Of a stretch of DNA of 64,000 nucleotides, positions 1-11,444 are shown piece by piece. The first letter of the stretch is position 1. The number at the start of each line of letters is the position of its first letter. The notes under the pieces were generated by a model, which worked only from the letters and a program-made list of their open reading frames with translations, was not told the origin of the DNA and did not search any database. The position numbers and the translations under genes are program-made. The stretch is from NCBI RefSeq assembly GCF_032854445.1, contig NC_088307.1, forward strand, positions 2,356,001 to 2,420,000. The letters run 5' to 3'. This DNA comes from Liolophura sinensis (lineage: Eukaryota; Mollusca; Polyplacophora; Chitonida; Chitonidae).

Positions 1-1535
1 AAATTTCAGGAGCCTTTCAACCGCCTAAATCTCCTGATAATATTGATTCTAAAGACGCTCCAATGAAATGACTTCAATAAAATTTAAGTGTCATGCTGGC
101 TTATATTAACAGCTTGTTCCAGGGACAGTCATTGTCATGGAAACAGATCGCAGATAAATATATATGACATTACTCATTACACTTACACTATTACTCTCGG
201 ACAATAGTAACATACATGTACATAAATTTTGTACCATAGAAAGCAGAGAGTGGATTAAAATTCATCTGCCTCCAATTGCCAAAATCAATAAACATCAAAG
301 TAATCTCACCTGGTTCCACAGGTGTTATTTTTTTCACAGAAAGTATGAGGTGACTGTACTGTATTTACACTGTACATGACATGTACAGAATTAATAATTA
401 AAGAGAATGAAACTATAAAATGAAGTCAACATAAGAAGAAAGACCACTGTAAACTGTATTTGAAAATACCTTTATTTACAATATTAGATTTTCTTTTTCC
501 CAGTGAGACAATTGCAGTCAACTGTTTTTGATTATATGGCAGGTTTCATTGATTTATTGACTGACAGATTTGTGTTTAACGCCATGCTCAAGAATTTTGT
601 GCTTATATGTTGGAAGGTTTGCCAGCAACCTGCGGATGGTTGTGGTTGTGGCTCTGCCCGGATTTCAATGACTGCAAATTTCTGATAATTCTTTTCTCCT
701 CTTAACGCACTTTTGAACGACTGCAATTTTCTAACACTCGACTGATCCAAGCACAGCTTTCACGAACTCCCATTTTCAGGCACTTCCCTGCACTTCTCAA
801 TTCACTGGTTTCAACAAGTGCGATTTTATTACTTATTCCCGTCATTTTAATAATAACTGAAATATTCCTGAGTGAGACAAAAAACACGGGATTAAATGAA
901 CATTTGGATGTTTTTCTACTGTTATGCAAGATGTTTAAAAGTTACCGTGCATGTTACACCGCATTAACATAATGATGTCCTTCATCTTCCAGATCTTTTC
1001 TGATATTATACGAACGTTTGAAATCCATGGACTTTTTAAGTGTGACATTAAATCAAACTGCCGGGCAGTAGGAGATGTTCTCCTGGACCAGTTCAGATGT
1101 TCTGTGCATTGTGATCGGAGATAAAGATCGCTCTGACCCTCACACTTGAGGGGGAAGCAGATTGTCAGGGCAGCCATTAAAAATCCATATTACATGTTTA
1201 CAATCTTGAGCGTCTTCACTGTGCACAAATGAAGACCATTCGGCCAACAGTGGGAGGATTAATGACAGCAAAATCAATAATTTTATTAAACGGGGACAAA
1301 AGACCGAGGTACACGTGAATCTAGAAAGATCTTGACGCTTCATGATTCATAGTATGTATATACATCAAGGTACTGAAACCTTGTATCTTCTAATACCTTT
1401 TCAAATAAGAATTTCTGCACACTACGAACAACTTTCATACCAATATTTGTAGGATAAAACTTTGCTAATCCAAAAAAAATATGCCTAAATGAAAGCTGTT
1501 CATCTTAAAACAGATTTATTTATTTATTTATTTAC
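1..1535. other. Non-coding stretch, no gene seen
   Basis: AT-rich sequence with only short, non-homologous open frames on both strands. The one recognisable element is a mosaic SINE fragment near 549-665, listed separately. I see no exon with coding-like composition and flanking splice sites. Confidence 0.5.
549..665. mobile_element. Degenerate mosaic SINE fragment
   Basis: The left part (about 549-610) resembles the SINE tail read in reverse: a 'gatttattga ... taacgccatgctcaagaat' pattern. The right part (about 610-660) resembles the SINE core read forward: 'ggaaggtttgccagcaacct' followed by a 'gctctgcccgg' motif. The two halves point in opposite directions, so this is probably two abutting or rearranged copies. 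Confidence 0.45.
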
Positions 1536-2000
1536 TTGATTGGTGTTTTACGCCATACTCAAGACTATTTCAGTTGTGCGATGGTAGCCAGCATTATGGT
1601 GGAGGAAACCGAGCAGAGCCCTGGAGAAACCCACACGACGGCGGCCAGTATTATGGTGGAAGGAAATCGGGCAGAGCCCTGGGGAAACCCACACAATGGC
1701 GGCCAGCATTATGGTGGGAGAAAACCGAGCAGACTCCTGGGGAAACCCACAGGACAGCGGCCAGCATTATGGTGGGAGGAAACCGAGCAGAGCCCTGGAG
1801 AAACCCACACGACGGCGGCCAGTATTATGGTGGAAGGAAATCGGGCAGAGCCCTGGGGAAACCCACACAATGGCGGCCAGCATTATGGTGGGAGAAAACC
1901 GAGCAGACTCCTGGGGAAACCCACAGGACAGCGGCCAGCATTATGGTGGGAGGAAACAGAGTCCGCTGACACAACCATCTGCAGGTTGCTTGTTAAACAG
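1536..2000 (-). mobile_element. SINE whose conserved core is expanded into a tandem array
   Basis: The copy starts with the usual reverse-oriented tail ('acttgattggtgttttacgc', then a 'catactcaagactatttcag' motif) and ends with 'acaaccatctgcaggttgct', as other copies in this window do. Between these, the segment holding the core 'cagcattatggtgg...gaaaccgagcag...ggaaaccca' is repeated about six times as 58-bp monomers. Monomers alternate as three subtypes, giving a 174-bp higher-order unit present twice: the 'gagcagagccctggagaaac' subtype recurs at 1611 and 1785. Because 174 is divisible by three, long open frames of 161, 131 and 102 codons run through it. These are by-products of the repeat, not genes. 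Confidence 0.85.
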
Positions 2001-2960
2001 ATAATGTACATTTGTATGTAGATGATAAATTCTTCACTATATATATTATCGCCATGTGATTATAATGGTCAGACTGACCAGATCAAAATTGTTTGCTATC
2101 ACAAAAACTACAAACAGATTGTACCTACATACAGGTGATTTTCTTTTTAAGGTACGCCTACCTCCAAAGAGCTTTTTTTACGGCTACATAAATAAACCTG
2201 TCACCATTATATGCATATAGATGAACCTGGTCATTTAACGTCAGGCTTCACATTAACAGCATACAGTGTTTTGTTTTCCCTCTGATCTTCACCTTGTCTT
2301 TAACTGTCTGTGGAATGCTCTGGTAGTACCTCACCTACCAAACTCACAAACAGGATCCACAACAGTTACAACGTCAGGAAATTCAGATGTATGCAAGCTT
2401 TTCTTCCTATACCATTTAATACTGGTTTAGTTGTTCACCATTTTGAACGTTTATATTCATAGTTTGGAGCACCTGGGTTCCTGGCGAGGAGCAGGAGGTG
2501 ATCAACAAGACAGAGACTACATGAGATGAAAAGCTGATTCTTAAAGTCCAAAGTAATACAGGCCATATTTGAAGGCCAAACACATTCTGCTTACCTTTCC
2601 TGAAAGAATAATGTACCTAAAAGCTATATTTTTCATTTTTTTTAATGCTAATATCTTCTTCAATGCCTATCTAACCAGGATTAATTCGCTTTGTTTTCAC
2701 TTCCAGTACATTGGTCACATGAGAGTGCACATGAGTGATTGGTTCACATCAGCTACATGTATGACATCAATGCAGAGCTAAGATGATGAACTGTAATATT
2801 TGTCAGTCCAATTTCCCTGTGATATAGCACCATCAGCTATGTCTATTATTATAACCATAAGGCATAATGCTGCTTCCCAGATCCATGACACATGCTTACT
2901 GTACATGGTCTAATATGTGCCTCCAGGTGTGCCTGTCATGAACTGATGAAAGCACTACAG
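2000..2960. other. Non-coding stretch, nothing recognised
   Basis: AT-rich sequence without a plausible exon, tRNA or recognisable repeat. Confidence 0.4.
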
Positions 2961-2970
2961 AACCTACATA

Positions 2971-3205
2971 TACAATGCATTACAAAGCCTACAATGCATT
3001 ACAAAGCCTACAATGCATTACATAGCCTACAATACATTACAGAGCCTACAATGCATTACAGAGCCTACAATACATTACAGAGCCTACAATGCATTATAGA
3101 GCCTACAATACATTACAGAGCCTACAATGCATTACACAGCCTACAATGCATTACACAGCCTACAATTACAGAGCCTACAATGCATTACACAGCCTACAAT
3201 GCATG
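2971..3205. repeat. 19-bp tandem repeat, about 12 copies
   Basis: The unit is close to 'tacaatgcattacagagcc', with start-to-start spacing of 19 bp (2971, 2990, 3009, and so on). One internal copy is truncated to 'tacaattacagagcc'. A 104-codon open frame across it (tyrosine/threonine/histidine-rich) is a product of the repeat. Confidence 0.9.
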
Positions 3206-4206
3206 AAAACCAAAGTACTATGTTAGATATACAAAAAACAACAGAACCAACTAAGGAGTATAGTAGAAATCTTTCTTACCACATCCAGTGCTCTTCACTT
3301 CACACAGCAGAAGTCGTACATGTGCAGGCTGCAAAGTGATTTAAATGCTTATTGAACACCACCAGCTGATTGACAGCACTTTATATTCTACAAAACAAAC
3401 AACATCAACTTGCGCATGGCATTAATTACACCTGCATAATGAAGGGCGTGCTTTCTGCCTCACTGCATTGCCAAGTAATTTACTCAGGATGGATGCTTGA
3501 TTGCATCTAAATTAATACAGTCTACAAATGGAATGCACTAACACACATAAACCTGTGCTGAATGTAATCTGCTGAGGAGGACTTAAACCACAAGCTGGCA
3601 AATAAAGAACCTGACAAAGACTTTGTCGAGCATCAAATCTCATTGTGTCAGGTACAAACTATTAAAAGTGGTGCCATACAAATTTAACATGTAAATAACT
3701 TAAGGAACATTCAGAACACCAGCTGGATTAAATGAGTTTAAAATTTGTGAGCCACGCCTCGAAGTTACTTGAACAAGCCTGAGTTCTAGTGAGACAGATT
3801 GAAAAATTGAATACTATCTTTGCACTTTCCTACTACAATGCTGAAAATCAGACACCCTCTTGTCCGAATATACTCTAATCATGATCCACGTTTCAACACT
3901 TGACCTTGGGCACCGTCATTTCAAACTAGGAGGGTTCACACACAAGTTCATCCCACTTGTCAATCAAACTTAGTAACACAGACAACACTAAAGTCACAGG
4001 AATAAATAAATAACACAACATGACCAATTCATTTAAAAACTAATAAGAAATTTGGGAAACAGGTAAACATAAATACTCTGATACAATACTCTGATGTAAA
4101 CATGCTTCCCTTGGTCTGTAATTGGTCATGGTGGAATAACGTTGTATTTCAATAAGCCGAGTTGGCATTTCAGGAGTCCTGCAAGTTAACGCAGATATGG
4201 ATGGGC
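3206..4206. other. Non-coding stretch, nothing recognised
   Basis: No coding-like frame or repeat structure visible. It ends at the target-site duplication of the hAT element. Confidence 0.4.
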
Positions 4207-4214
4207 AGGGTGAG
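4207..4214 (+). repeat. Left 8-bp target-site duplication of hAT element
   Basis: AGGGTGAG lies immediately outside the left terminal inverted repeat. The identical octamer is at 9153-9160. Eight-bp duplications are diagnostic of hAT-superfamily insertion. Confidence 0.92.
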
Positions 4215-4229
4215 CAGGGCATTAGCCAG
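4215..4229 (+). repeat. hAT left terminal inverted repeat
   Basis: CAGGGCATTAGCCAG pairs with the complement of 9138-9152, with one mismatch (A/G at position 7). This is the transposase-distal end, beyond the stop codon. Confidence 0.9.
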
Positions 4230-4499
4230 GATCTGACAGTAGGGCGTCCAAAAGGCAAGGGGTTTGGGGGCTGCCGTTTGAGGCCCCCGTAAATAAGCAG
4301 GGGGTCTGCCGCGGGAGACATTTTATCGCCACTGTATCATTGAAAATCAAGACCTTTTAATAGCTTTAATTGCCATTATATCACTGGAAATAATGTATTA
4401 CTATTAGAACCAAGAAATTGACAGTTTTTAGGGGCACCCAATATATCACACTTTTCCCACCAATGACTGACACTGAGTGCGAATCACTAAAAAGAGTAC

Positions 4500-5090
4500 A
4501 TAAATTTTATTTTAAACTATGTAAGGTTACAATCTGTTATACTTTGGACAACCAAGTGTGAAACAGGAGGTAGAAAAACGATTGAACTGTAAAATACACA
4601 ATTCAATACAGATGCAAGGAAAACAATGGCAATTTGGCACAGCAGTTCTGACAGTTCAAGTGTGAATGCTGTGAATCAGGAAGTAGAAATAAATAAACTG
4701 TGAATAATAAAATACACAAAAATACATATAAAAGGAAAACAATCAAAATGCATGGTAATTTGGCACAGCAGGTGCATGTCACTCACAGTTACACTACTTC
4801 ACATTAAAATGCAACGGAACCAAATCAGAATACAGTATACATAGCTCTTACAACTGAGACTGAGAACAGGCAAAATTATCACCACTGAATCTGTGACTTT
4901 TTAGTGAGTGACAGAGTAGTGTCACCAATCACCATACGATTTGAGCAGCTAAGTCACAGTAGGTAGAAATAAACTTTGTAAAATACAAGAAACAAAACAC
5001 AATTCAATTACATGTACTATCAGTCACATATCTATGTCGCGAAATTAACTTTTGGCACAGTGACACAGTAGTGCATGTCAAACATCATTT
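4500..5090. repeat. Degenerate subterminal repeats inside hAT 3' region
   Basis: Three imperfect direct copies of a block containing 'aggaggtagaaa...', 'gtaaaatacac', 'ggaaaacaat' and 'tttggcacag' occur around 4560-4660, 4675-4770 and 4950-5070. Some hAT transposases bind subterminal repeats; here that role is inferred only. Confidence 0.55.
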
Positions 5091-5312
5091 CTGTCATCTG
5101 AATACATATATGAATACACTTTGAAAACTTACATGTTAGAAAAATATTCACAATCTAGTATACATACATATAATGTTAATACACTTTGAAACAAAAAAAA
5201 ACTTTTTTTTTGGCCAACTGGTCATCACAAAATAAGCTGGTTATAGCTAAGGCAGTACGTGTAAGGTTTGTAAACACATTTCATAAACAGTGATTGAACT
5301 TCTTTGAATGTC

Positions 5313-5536
5313 TTAAATCCTTCTGTTTTGTTCAAAAAACAAATCTGCTGCCTCCTCAAAGGGGAACTGACAAGCTGGCCGTTTGCCGTAGCTGATCCTG
5401 ATCAGGTGATCCAGGTGCTCCACCGTCAACCCCGCGCGAAGTTTGGATTTGATGCGATTCTGGGCAGAAAACACCCTTTCAGCCTCTGCATTCCCAACCA
5501 TCACTGTCACACTGGCAGACATTAACTTGAACAGTT
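5313..5536 (-). CDS. hAT transposase exon 5 (dimerisation block)
   Basis: The acceptor is 'tttcttttacag'. The exon encodes ELFKLMSASVTVMVGNAEAE through to FFEQNRRI and a stop at 5313-5315. It carries the conserved AEAERVFS segment of the hAT C-terminal region. Confidence 0.85.
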
Positions 5537-8500
5537 CTGTAAAAGAAACAGAAATATTGTGTTTTTTATTTTGACTGTTGCAATGCAATGCAATGATTAA
5601 TTAAACGGAGCTTTCAACCCAACCTCCCCATTATTTTGGTTAACTTGACATGTTTGACGAAAGTGCTTTTGCTAGAACATGTAACATGTACATAAACATA
5701 CTACATATAAAACATTTATTAAAATCAGTTTTTCTCACCTGGAAATATCTGCCTGTTGCCTAATCTGTCCCTGGCATCAAAGATCTTTTCAAAGAGTTCA
5801 ATGGGTCTCAGAAATCTAGGTGTCGCTGCACCCTCGTCACTCCTATTTCTATGAAGCACTCGCTTGAAGGGCAAGAACTCTCCTCTTGCAACATCTGGAT
5901 CAACGATCCTGTCAAAACGAACACCATCAGCATTTTCCTTAGATTCTCCATAGAACTCCAACAGTGTGTTGAGATGGCTGTTGCCCCAGTGAAATAGGTC
6001 TTCTGGATTTTGAGGATAGGCCATGGGATCAAATACCTGTCAATAGAACATAACACAATGAATATACATGTACACATCATGATGTGAAGCTTTTGTTTTT
6101 AGCGTGATATAATTCAGACATGGTCAGTATTAAAGTATTACATTAAATACTTAATGACTAAGTAATAGTGCACATGATATGTATGGAGGATTACATCAGA
6201 ATGAAACAAGTTTCACCTGCATGGCATTCAAGAGGGTGACTTGTGGAAAACGACTCTCAAGATTATCCAGTATTTCTTGGATGAAATCCCGTCGCACTTC
6301 TTGGAAACGCTCTGTCAGAGGTTGATGCTGCCCTCGTCCTGTAGGTAGCATTCTGATGCGCTGGCCCCTGAAGACTTCTGGATCACCTGCCTGAAGTTGT
6401 GCCATCATTGCTCCTAGATGTGGACCATCCTGTGTTTGCATTGCCTGAAGGGTGTCTCTACAGTCCTTCAGCTGTAAATTATAAAACCATACAGATACAG
6501 AATTTACAGAAATACATTTATGTGTACAACATATGACATAAACATCATACATGTATATATAATATACATATATATATAAATGTATATACATGTCAAAGCA
6601 AATATATATTCAAGTTCTTACAAAAATTGATGTATCATTTTAATTTTTAACCATATGTTTCAATATCAGTCTAACTTGATTGACCATGTCAATAACTGAG
6701 AGTAATGACTTTGGTCATCATTATTAGTTACCAGTACACAAATATGACAAGATTCCTTTTTTGAAGACAAAAATGCCTGTTTTAGTGTTACTTACTGAGC
6801 CCTGGATAGCACTGAAGCTGACGTCGCGGAACTGGAACAGTTTGCTGAGGTGGTGGATGGCTGCTAAAATGTCAGCAGTCAGGAACAGAAGGCCGAGGTA
6901 GAGGAAGGAAGTCAGCTGCTGCAGTAAACCCACTGCCACTGGGTCACCCCTGTCTGCCTCCTGGCTAAGAAAGACTGTCAATGGTTCATAATTTTTGATA
7001 AGAGCCAGAACCGATTCCCCCATGGACAGCCATCTTATCTCAAACACCCTCTTAAATTTTACACTGTCTGCCTCTAGGAGTATTGCGATTTCTTTAAACT
7101 CCTGGTGTTTCTTTGGGGATTGGTTTATATAGCTGTACACAGCTGACAGTATTTTGTTGACTGTTTCCATTTCTGGAAAAGTTTTACAGGCCTGTGATAC
7201 TGCCAAGTTGAGCCTGTGACAGACACAATGCACATACGTACAGTGGGGGTTTTCTTTTTCCACCAGACTTCGCAGACCATTCCTTTCCCCAGACATGACA
7301 GACGCCCCATCAGCGCCAAGGCCCATAACCTTTTTCCACGGAACATCCAGTTTCTTCGCCACAATATTCAGTGCCTCAAAACTGGCAACAGCCGTACCGT
7401 CCTCAATTCTTTCAAGTGACAAAAAGTCTGTTGTGACACGGCCCTCCTTAGTAATATGCCTGACAATGACTGCGACATGTTTTTCCTGTGCCCTGTCTGT
7501 ACTTTCATCAATCCCAATACCAATAGTTGGGGACTGACGGATCCCGGACTTGAGCTGCCTCCAAATGACCTTGCTCAAACATTCAGTCAACTGATTGTAC
7601 ACATCTGGGCTTGTGTACTTTGCATTTTTTCCCCTGTTCAAGAATTTAGCCTCCTTCAAGTTTAACTCCTGCAAAAAGTTGATCAGGCTGCCATACTTCC
7701 TGTTGGGCATTTCTTCTGTAGCAAGCCAGTAAGCTGTTTTAAGCGCAGTCACTATTGCTTTTCTCCTTTCCTCCCTTTCCTTCCGCCACTGGGTATTAAG
7801 AGAAACCTGTCCAGGCTGACTTCCAGCAGCTGCGGTTTTGTGAGCATCTGAAGCAACATGCTCCTTTACGGTCTTTAATCTAAAGAAAAAATAAATAAAT
7901 CTATATGAAGTATGTTGTCACTGTTAAATTTAATAACTGAAACAAAGCAGGCATTTATCTTTTGAGATCAGTCAATCTTAATTTTTTTTCTCCATTTTTA
8001 AGTACACTATAGCCAGTATAGGCCTTATCACTATCATATGATCATTCAATCAAAGTGAGTGTAAAACTCACATTGATACTGATTAGGCCTATACTGTAGA
8101 TACTGGTTTTACTGACATATTGACAAATCAAGTGTCGATTTATTTTATGTAGAAATTACAATGTAACTTGTAAGACGAGTAAACCGATATGGGTACCAAA
8201 GTTTGAGCTGACACTAGCCTAACATAACAAGTGACAGTAGTAGTGACAGAATACAATCGTACCTGAAATTGTTATTTCCGGTTGACCACGAACCTTCTAC
8301 TCCGAATTCTCTACAGTCTTTGCACACCATAACATTCTCAACTTCATCATATTCCAGCCATGGGAATTGGTCGAGCCAGGAATTTGGAAATTTCCGAACA
8401 CGACCACTTTGTTCTGGGGCAGCGTTCGTCTCGCGGCGTTCACCACTGACACTCCAGCTCGGCCCACTGGCGCTGGCAGTAGGCCTACTAGTACTGGTCT

Positions 8501-8675
8501 GTGGGCTGGGACTCGCCGTGCCTGTCGCGCGCTTAATGGGACTCCTGTCTCGTGGGTCGCCTACAATTTCTTCATCGCCGTCACTCTCGCTGCTGACATC
8601 GACATGGCTACTGCTGCTACTGGGATTTGTTATTTCTTTTGACCGAAAAAAGTCCGTAATTTTCCCTTTCGACAT
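5313..8675 (-). CDS. hAT transposase, ZNF862/KIAA1586-like, five exons, 757 aa
   Basis: The joined exons are 8675-8263, 7879-6796, 6471-6217, 6036-5739 and 5536-5313. All introns are GT-AG and phases match at each junction (2, 0, 0, 1), giving 758 codons including the stop. The start ATG at 8675 begins MSKGKITDFF, typical of this group. A Ser-rich linker follows, then a zinc finger split by intron 1 (VCKDC ... EHVASDAH). The RNase H-like catalytic core shows IGIGIDESTD (first Asp), GLGADGASVMSG (second Asp), the CVCHRLNLA motif, RWLSMGE, and the C-terminal hAT dimerisation block NAEAERVFSAQN with the expected catalytic Glu. The product would bind the element's ends and catalyse cut-and-paste transposition in the nucleus. 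TIRs and TSD around it make a mobile copy more likely than a domesticated gene. Splice sites are inferred from sequence. Confidence 0.88.
5739..6036 (-). CDS. hAT transposase exon 4
   Basis: The exon starts VFDPMAYPQN after acceptor 'attgacag' and ends in phase 1 before donor GTGAGA. It lies in the insertion/helical domain region between the second Asp and the final Glu. It has no stop codon in frame. Confidence 0.83.
6217..6471 (-). CDS. hAT transposase exon 3
   Basis: 85 codons in phase 0, from LKDCRDTLQA to LLNAMQ. It is bounded by acceptor 'aatttacag' and donor GTGAAA. It is part of the all-helical insertion domain of the transposase. Confidence 0.83.
6796..7879 (-). CDS. hAT transposase exon 2 (catalytic core)
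   Basis: The largest exon, 1,084 bp. After completing the zinc finger (HVASDAH) it encodes the core with IDESTD, GADGASVMSG, CHRLNLA and RWLSMGE, and ends AIQGS before donor GTAAGT. The acceptor is 'tttttctttag'. Confidence 0.87.
8263..8675 (-). CDS. hAT transposase exon 1 (N-terminus, zinc-finger start)
   Basis: Starts at ATG 8675. An upstream in-frame extension lacks another ATG. The exon encodes a Ser/Pro-rich low-complexity linker and WLDQFPWLEYDE, then the first two zinc ligands (VCKDC), and ends in phase 2 at donor GTACGA. Confidence 0.83.
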
Positions 8676-9137
8676 GCCTACAACTAGTAAAAACCCATCG
8701 CACAAACTGACAATTTAATGAGCACGTGTGAAAGAAAAAGTTCTCGGACTACGCAGTTGCAATCCCAATCGTCAATCTTCGGGTTTTGCCAATCCTTTCC
8801 GGTCGGCACTGTGTACAGAGTGCGAGTCTGAAGCCCTTCTCAAAATTAACCCGCGAACTTTACTTTTATTGTACCTTAAAATATCGTATTTTGACGAAAG
8901 TAGTTCGGATCCATATCCTTACTCGGTCATTTTCAGATGATTTTGTCACTGATTACGAGCGCCAATGCAGACAACAACAACAACGCAACCTCACGTATGT
9001 TTCGATGGAACGATCTTGAATATATTAATTTTGTTTTTACCCCCCCCCCCAAAAAAAAATGTTGATTCAAAATTTTGCCCGTCCAAAATACCACTTTTGG
9101 CTGGATTGCCCGTCCAGTTGGACGGGTGGACGGGTGT

Positions 9138-9152
9138 CTGGCTAACGCCCTG
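9138..9152 (-). repeat. hAT right terminal inverted repeat
   Basis: Read on the minus strand it is CAGGGCGTTAGCCAG. It lies on the 5' side of the transposase gene, about 460 bp upstream of the start codon. Confidence 0.9.
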
Positions 9153-9160
9153 AGGGTGAG
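9153..9160 (+). repeat. Right 8-bp target-site duplication of hAT element
   Basis: AGGGTGAG, identical to 4207-4214. Confidence 0.92.
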
Positions 9161-9654
9161 GTCTCTCGCAAAGACGGATCTGTCAGCCTGGCATATAATC
9201 ACACCGTGTCTTAGCCATGTTAGTTCATCAGAGCCCCCACCCTGTTTCACCAGCTGCGTGATTTACGCGAGATTCCTGAAATGCTGACTTGGCTAGTACA
9301 AGCAACAATGAACAGTCGTGCAATGGCCGTAACATATCACATTTTCAGGGCTTTGGACAACAGGTTTAACCATGATAAGGAACGTGCTGATGGCCGAAAA
9401 TAACTAACACCAGAAAGAAATCAATGTCGCAAGTTTGGTCACACGGTGCTATATTTGTCGAAGGCATCTCATCGAGTTTGACAAGGGCAATGAAATAAGG
9501 ACAAGTCTATGTCATAAGCCAGATTCAGATGATCCAATTTAGGGGAAGCTATGATCACATGAAATGGCACATGTCGTATTTTCATTTGACTCAGTAGCTG
9601 AATTCAACCGATTCACACAACAATTGCACCATGTGAATGCAGCTTTACATATAT
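9161..9654. other. Non-coding stretch, nothing recognised
   Basis: Unique-looking sequence between the hAT element and the 41-bp satellite. No exon or RNA gene seen. Confidence 0.4.
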
Positions 9655-11341
9655 AAGCAGCTAATCTGCTTTTCAGATGCTCATGCACACATCGTTGGTA
9701 GCTGATCTGCTTTTCAGATGCTCATGCATGCACCGTTGGTAGCTGATCCGCTTTTCAGATGCTCATGCACACATCGTTGGGAGCTGATCTGCTTTTCAGA
9801 TGCTCATGCATGCATTGTTGGGAGCTGATCCGCTTTTCAGATGCTCATGCATGCATAGTTGGGAGCTGATCTGCTTTTCAGATGCTCATGCAAGCACTGT
9901 TGGCAGCTGATATGCTTTTCAGATGCTCATGAATGCATTGTTTGTAGCTGATCCACTTTTCAGACGCTCATGCACGCATCGTTGGGAGCTGATCTGCTTT
10001 TCAGATGCTCATGCAGGCATCATTGGTAGCTGATCTGCTTTTCAGACCCTCATGCATGCATCATTTGTAGCTCATCCGCTTTTCAGATGCTCATGCCCGC
10101 ATTGTTGGGAGCTGATCTGCTTTTCAGATGCTCATGCATGCATAGTTGGGAGCTGATCCGCTTTTCAGATGCTCATGCCCGCATTGTTGGGAGCTGATCT
10201 GCTTTTCAGATGCTCATGCACGCATTGTTGGGAGCTGATCCACTTTTCAGATGGTCATGCATGCACTGTTAGCAGCTGATCCGCTTTTCAGATGCTCATG
10301 CACGCATTCTTGGTAGCTGATCTGCTTTCCAGATGCTCATGCATGCATTGTTGGCAGCTGATCCGCTTTTCAGATGCTCATGCACGCATCGTTGGGAGCT
10401 GATCTGCTTTTCAGACGCTCATGCATGCATCATTGGTAGCTGATCTGCTTTTCAGACGCTCATGCATGCATCATTGGTAGCTCATCCGCTTTTCAGATGC
10501 TCATGCCCGAATTGTTGGGAGCTGATCCGCTTTTCAGATGCTCATGCATGCATAGTTGGGAGCTGATCCAGCGGATCTTTTCAGATGCTCATGCATGCAT
10601 TGTTGGTAGCTCATCCGCTTTTGAGATGCTCATGCACACATCGTTGGGAGCTGATCCGCTTTTCAGACGCTCATGCACGCACCGTTGGGAGCTCATCCGC
10701 TTTTCAGATACTCATGCACACATCGTTGGGAGCTGATCTGCTTTTCAGACGCTCATGCACGCATCGTTGGGAGCTCATCCGCTTTTCAGATGCTCATGCA
10801 TGCATTGTTGGGAGCTGATCCGCTTTTCAGATACTCATGCATGCATTGTGGGAAGCTGATCTGTTTTTCAGATGCTCATGCACGCATCGTTGGTAGCTGA
10901 TCTGCTTTTCAGATACTCATGCATGCATTGTTTGTAGCTGATCTGTTTTTCAGATACTCATGCACGCACCGTTGGTAGCTGATCTGCTTTTCAGATACTC
11001 ATGCATGCATTGTTTGTAGCTGATTTGCTTTTCAGATACTCATGCACACATCGTTGGTAGCTGATCTGCTTTTCAGATACTCATGCACACATCGTTGGTA
11101 GCTCATCCGCTTTTCAGACGCTCATGCACGCACCGTTGGGAGCTGATCCGCTTTTCAGATACTCATGCATGCATTGTTTGTAGCTGATTTGCTTTTCAGA
11201 TACTCATGCACACATCGTTGGTAGCTGATCTGCTTTTCAGATGCTCATGCATGCATTGTTGGTAGCTGATCTGCTTTTCAGATGCTCATGCACGCATTGT
11301 TGGTAGCTGATCTGCTATTCAGATGCTCATGCATACATTGT
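9655..11341. repeat. 41-bp satellite/minisatellite, about 41 copies
   Basis: The monomer holds 'gctgatctgcttttcagatg' followed by 'ctcatgcatgcattgttggga'. Starts are spaced 41 bp apart (9661, 9702, 9743). Variants alternate C/T in 'gatcCgc/gatcTgc' and in 'cAcGcatc/cAtGcatt'. One copy near 10,570 has a small insertion ('ccagcggatc'). Short overlapping open frames of 75-79 codons come from the repeat. Confidence 0.95.
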
Positions 11342-11444
11342 GAAAAACAGATTTGAAAGAACTGATGTGATTATTTATACATTTATCACATCATATCAAT
11401 CTCAACTTATTGTGAATCTCTTTAAAATCAGGTCGTATGTATAG

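Larger units (their letters stand above)
4215..9152 (-). mobile_element. Complete hAT-superfamily DNA transposon (4.94 kb)
   Basis: The element starts CAGGGCATTAGCCAG on the plus strand at 4215. It ends at 9152 with the inverted counterpart, CAGGGCGTTAGCCAG on the minus strand, so 14 of 15 terminal bases match. Perfect 8-bp duplications AGGGTGAG flank it. It encodes a five-exon transposase on the minus strand with no stop or frameshift. Beside the left end, about 4.55-5.08 kb carries degenerate subterminal repeats ('ggcaatttggcacagcag', 'gaagtagaaataaataaact' and variants). The right end has repeated 'gcccgtcc'/'ggacggg' motifs at about 9077-9135. Identical TSDs and an open transposase argue for a fairly recent insertion. 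It could be autonomous, but activity cannot be judged from sequence alone. Confidence 0.93.

Noticed and set aside
1536-2021. 161-codon plus-strand open frame
   Set aside because: It reads through the SINE-derived tandem array; residue periodicity equals the DNA repeat.
9655-11341. Possible CRISPR-like array
   Set aside because: Units are directly adjacent 41-bp tandem copies with no unique spacers, and the window is eukaryotic.
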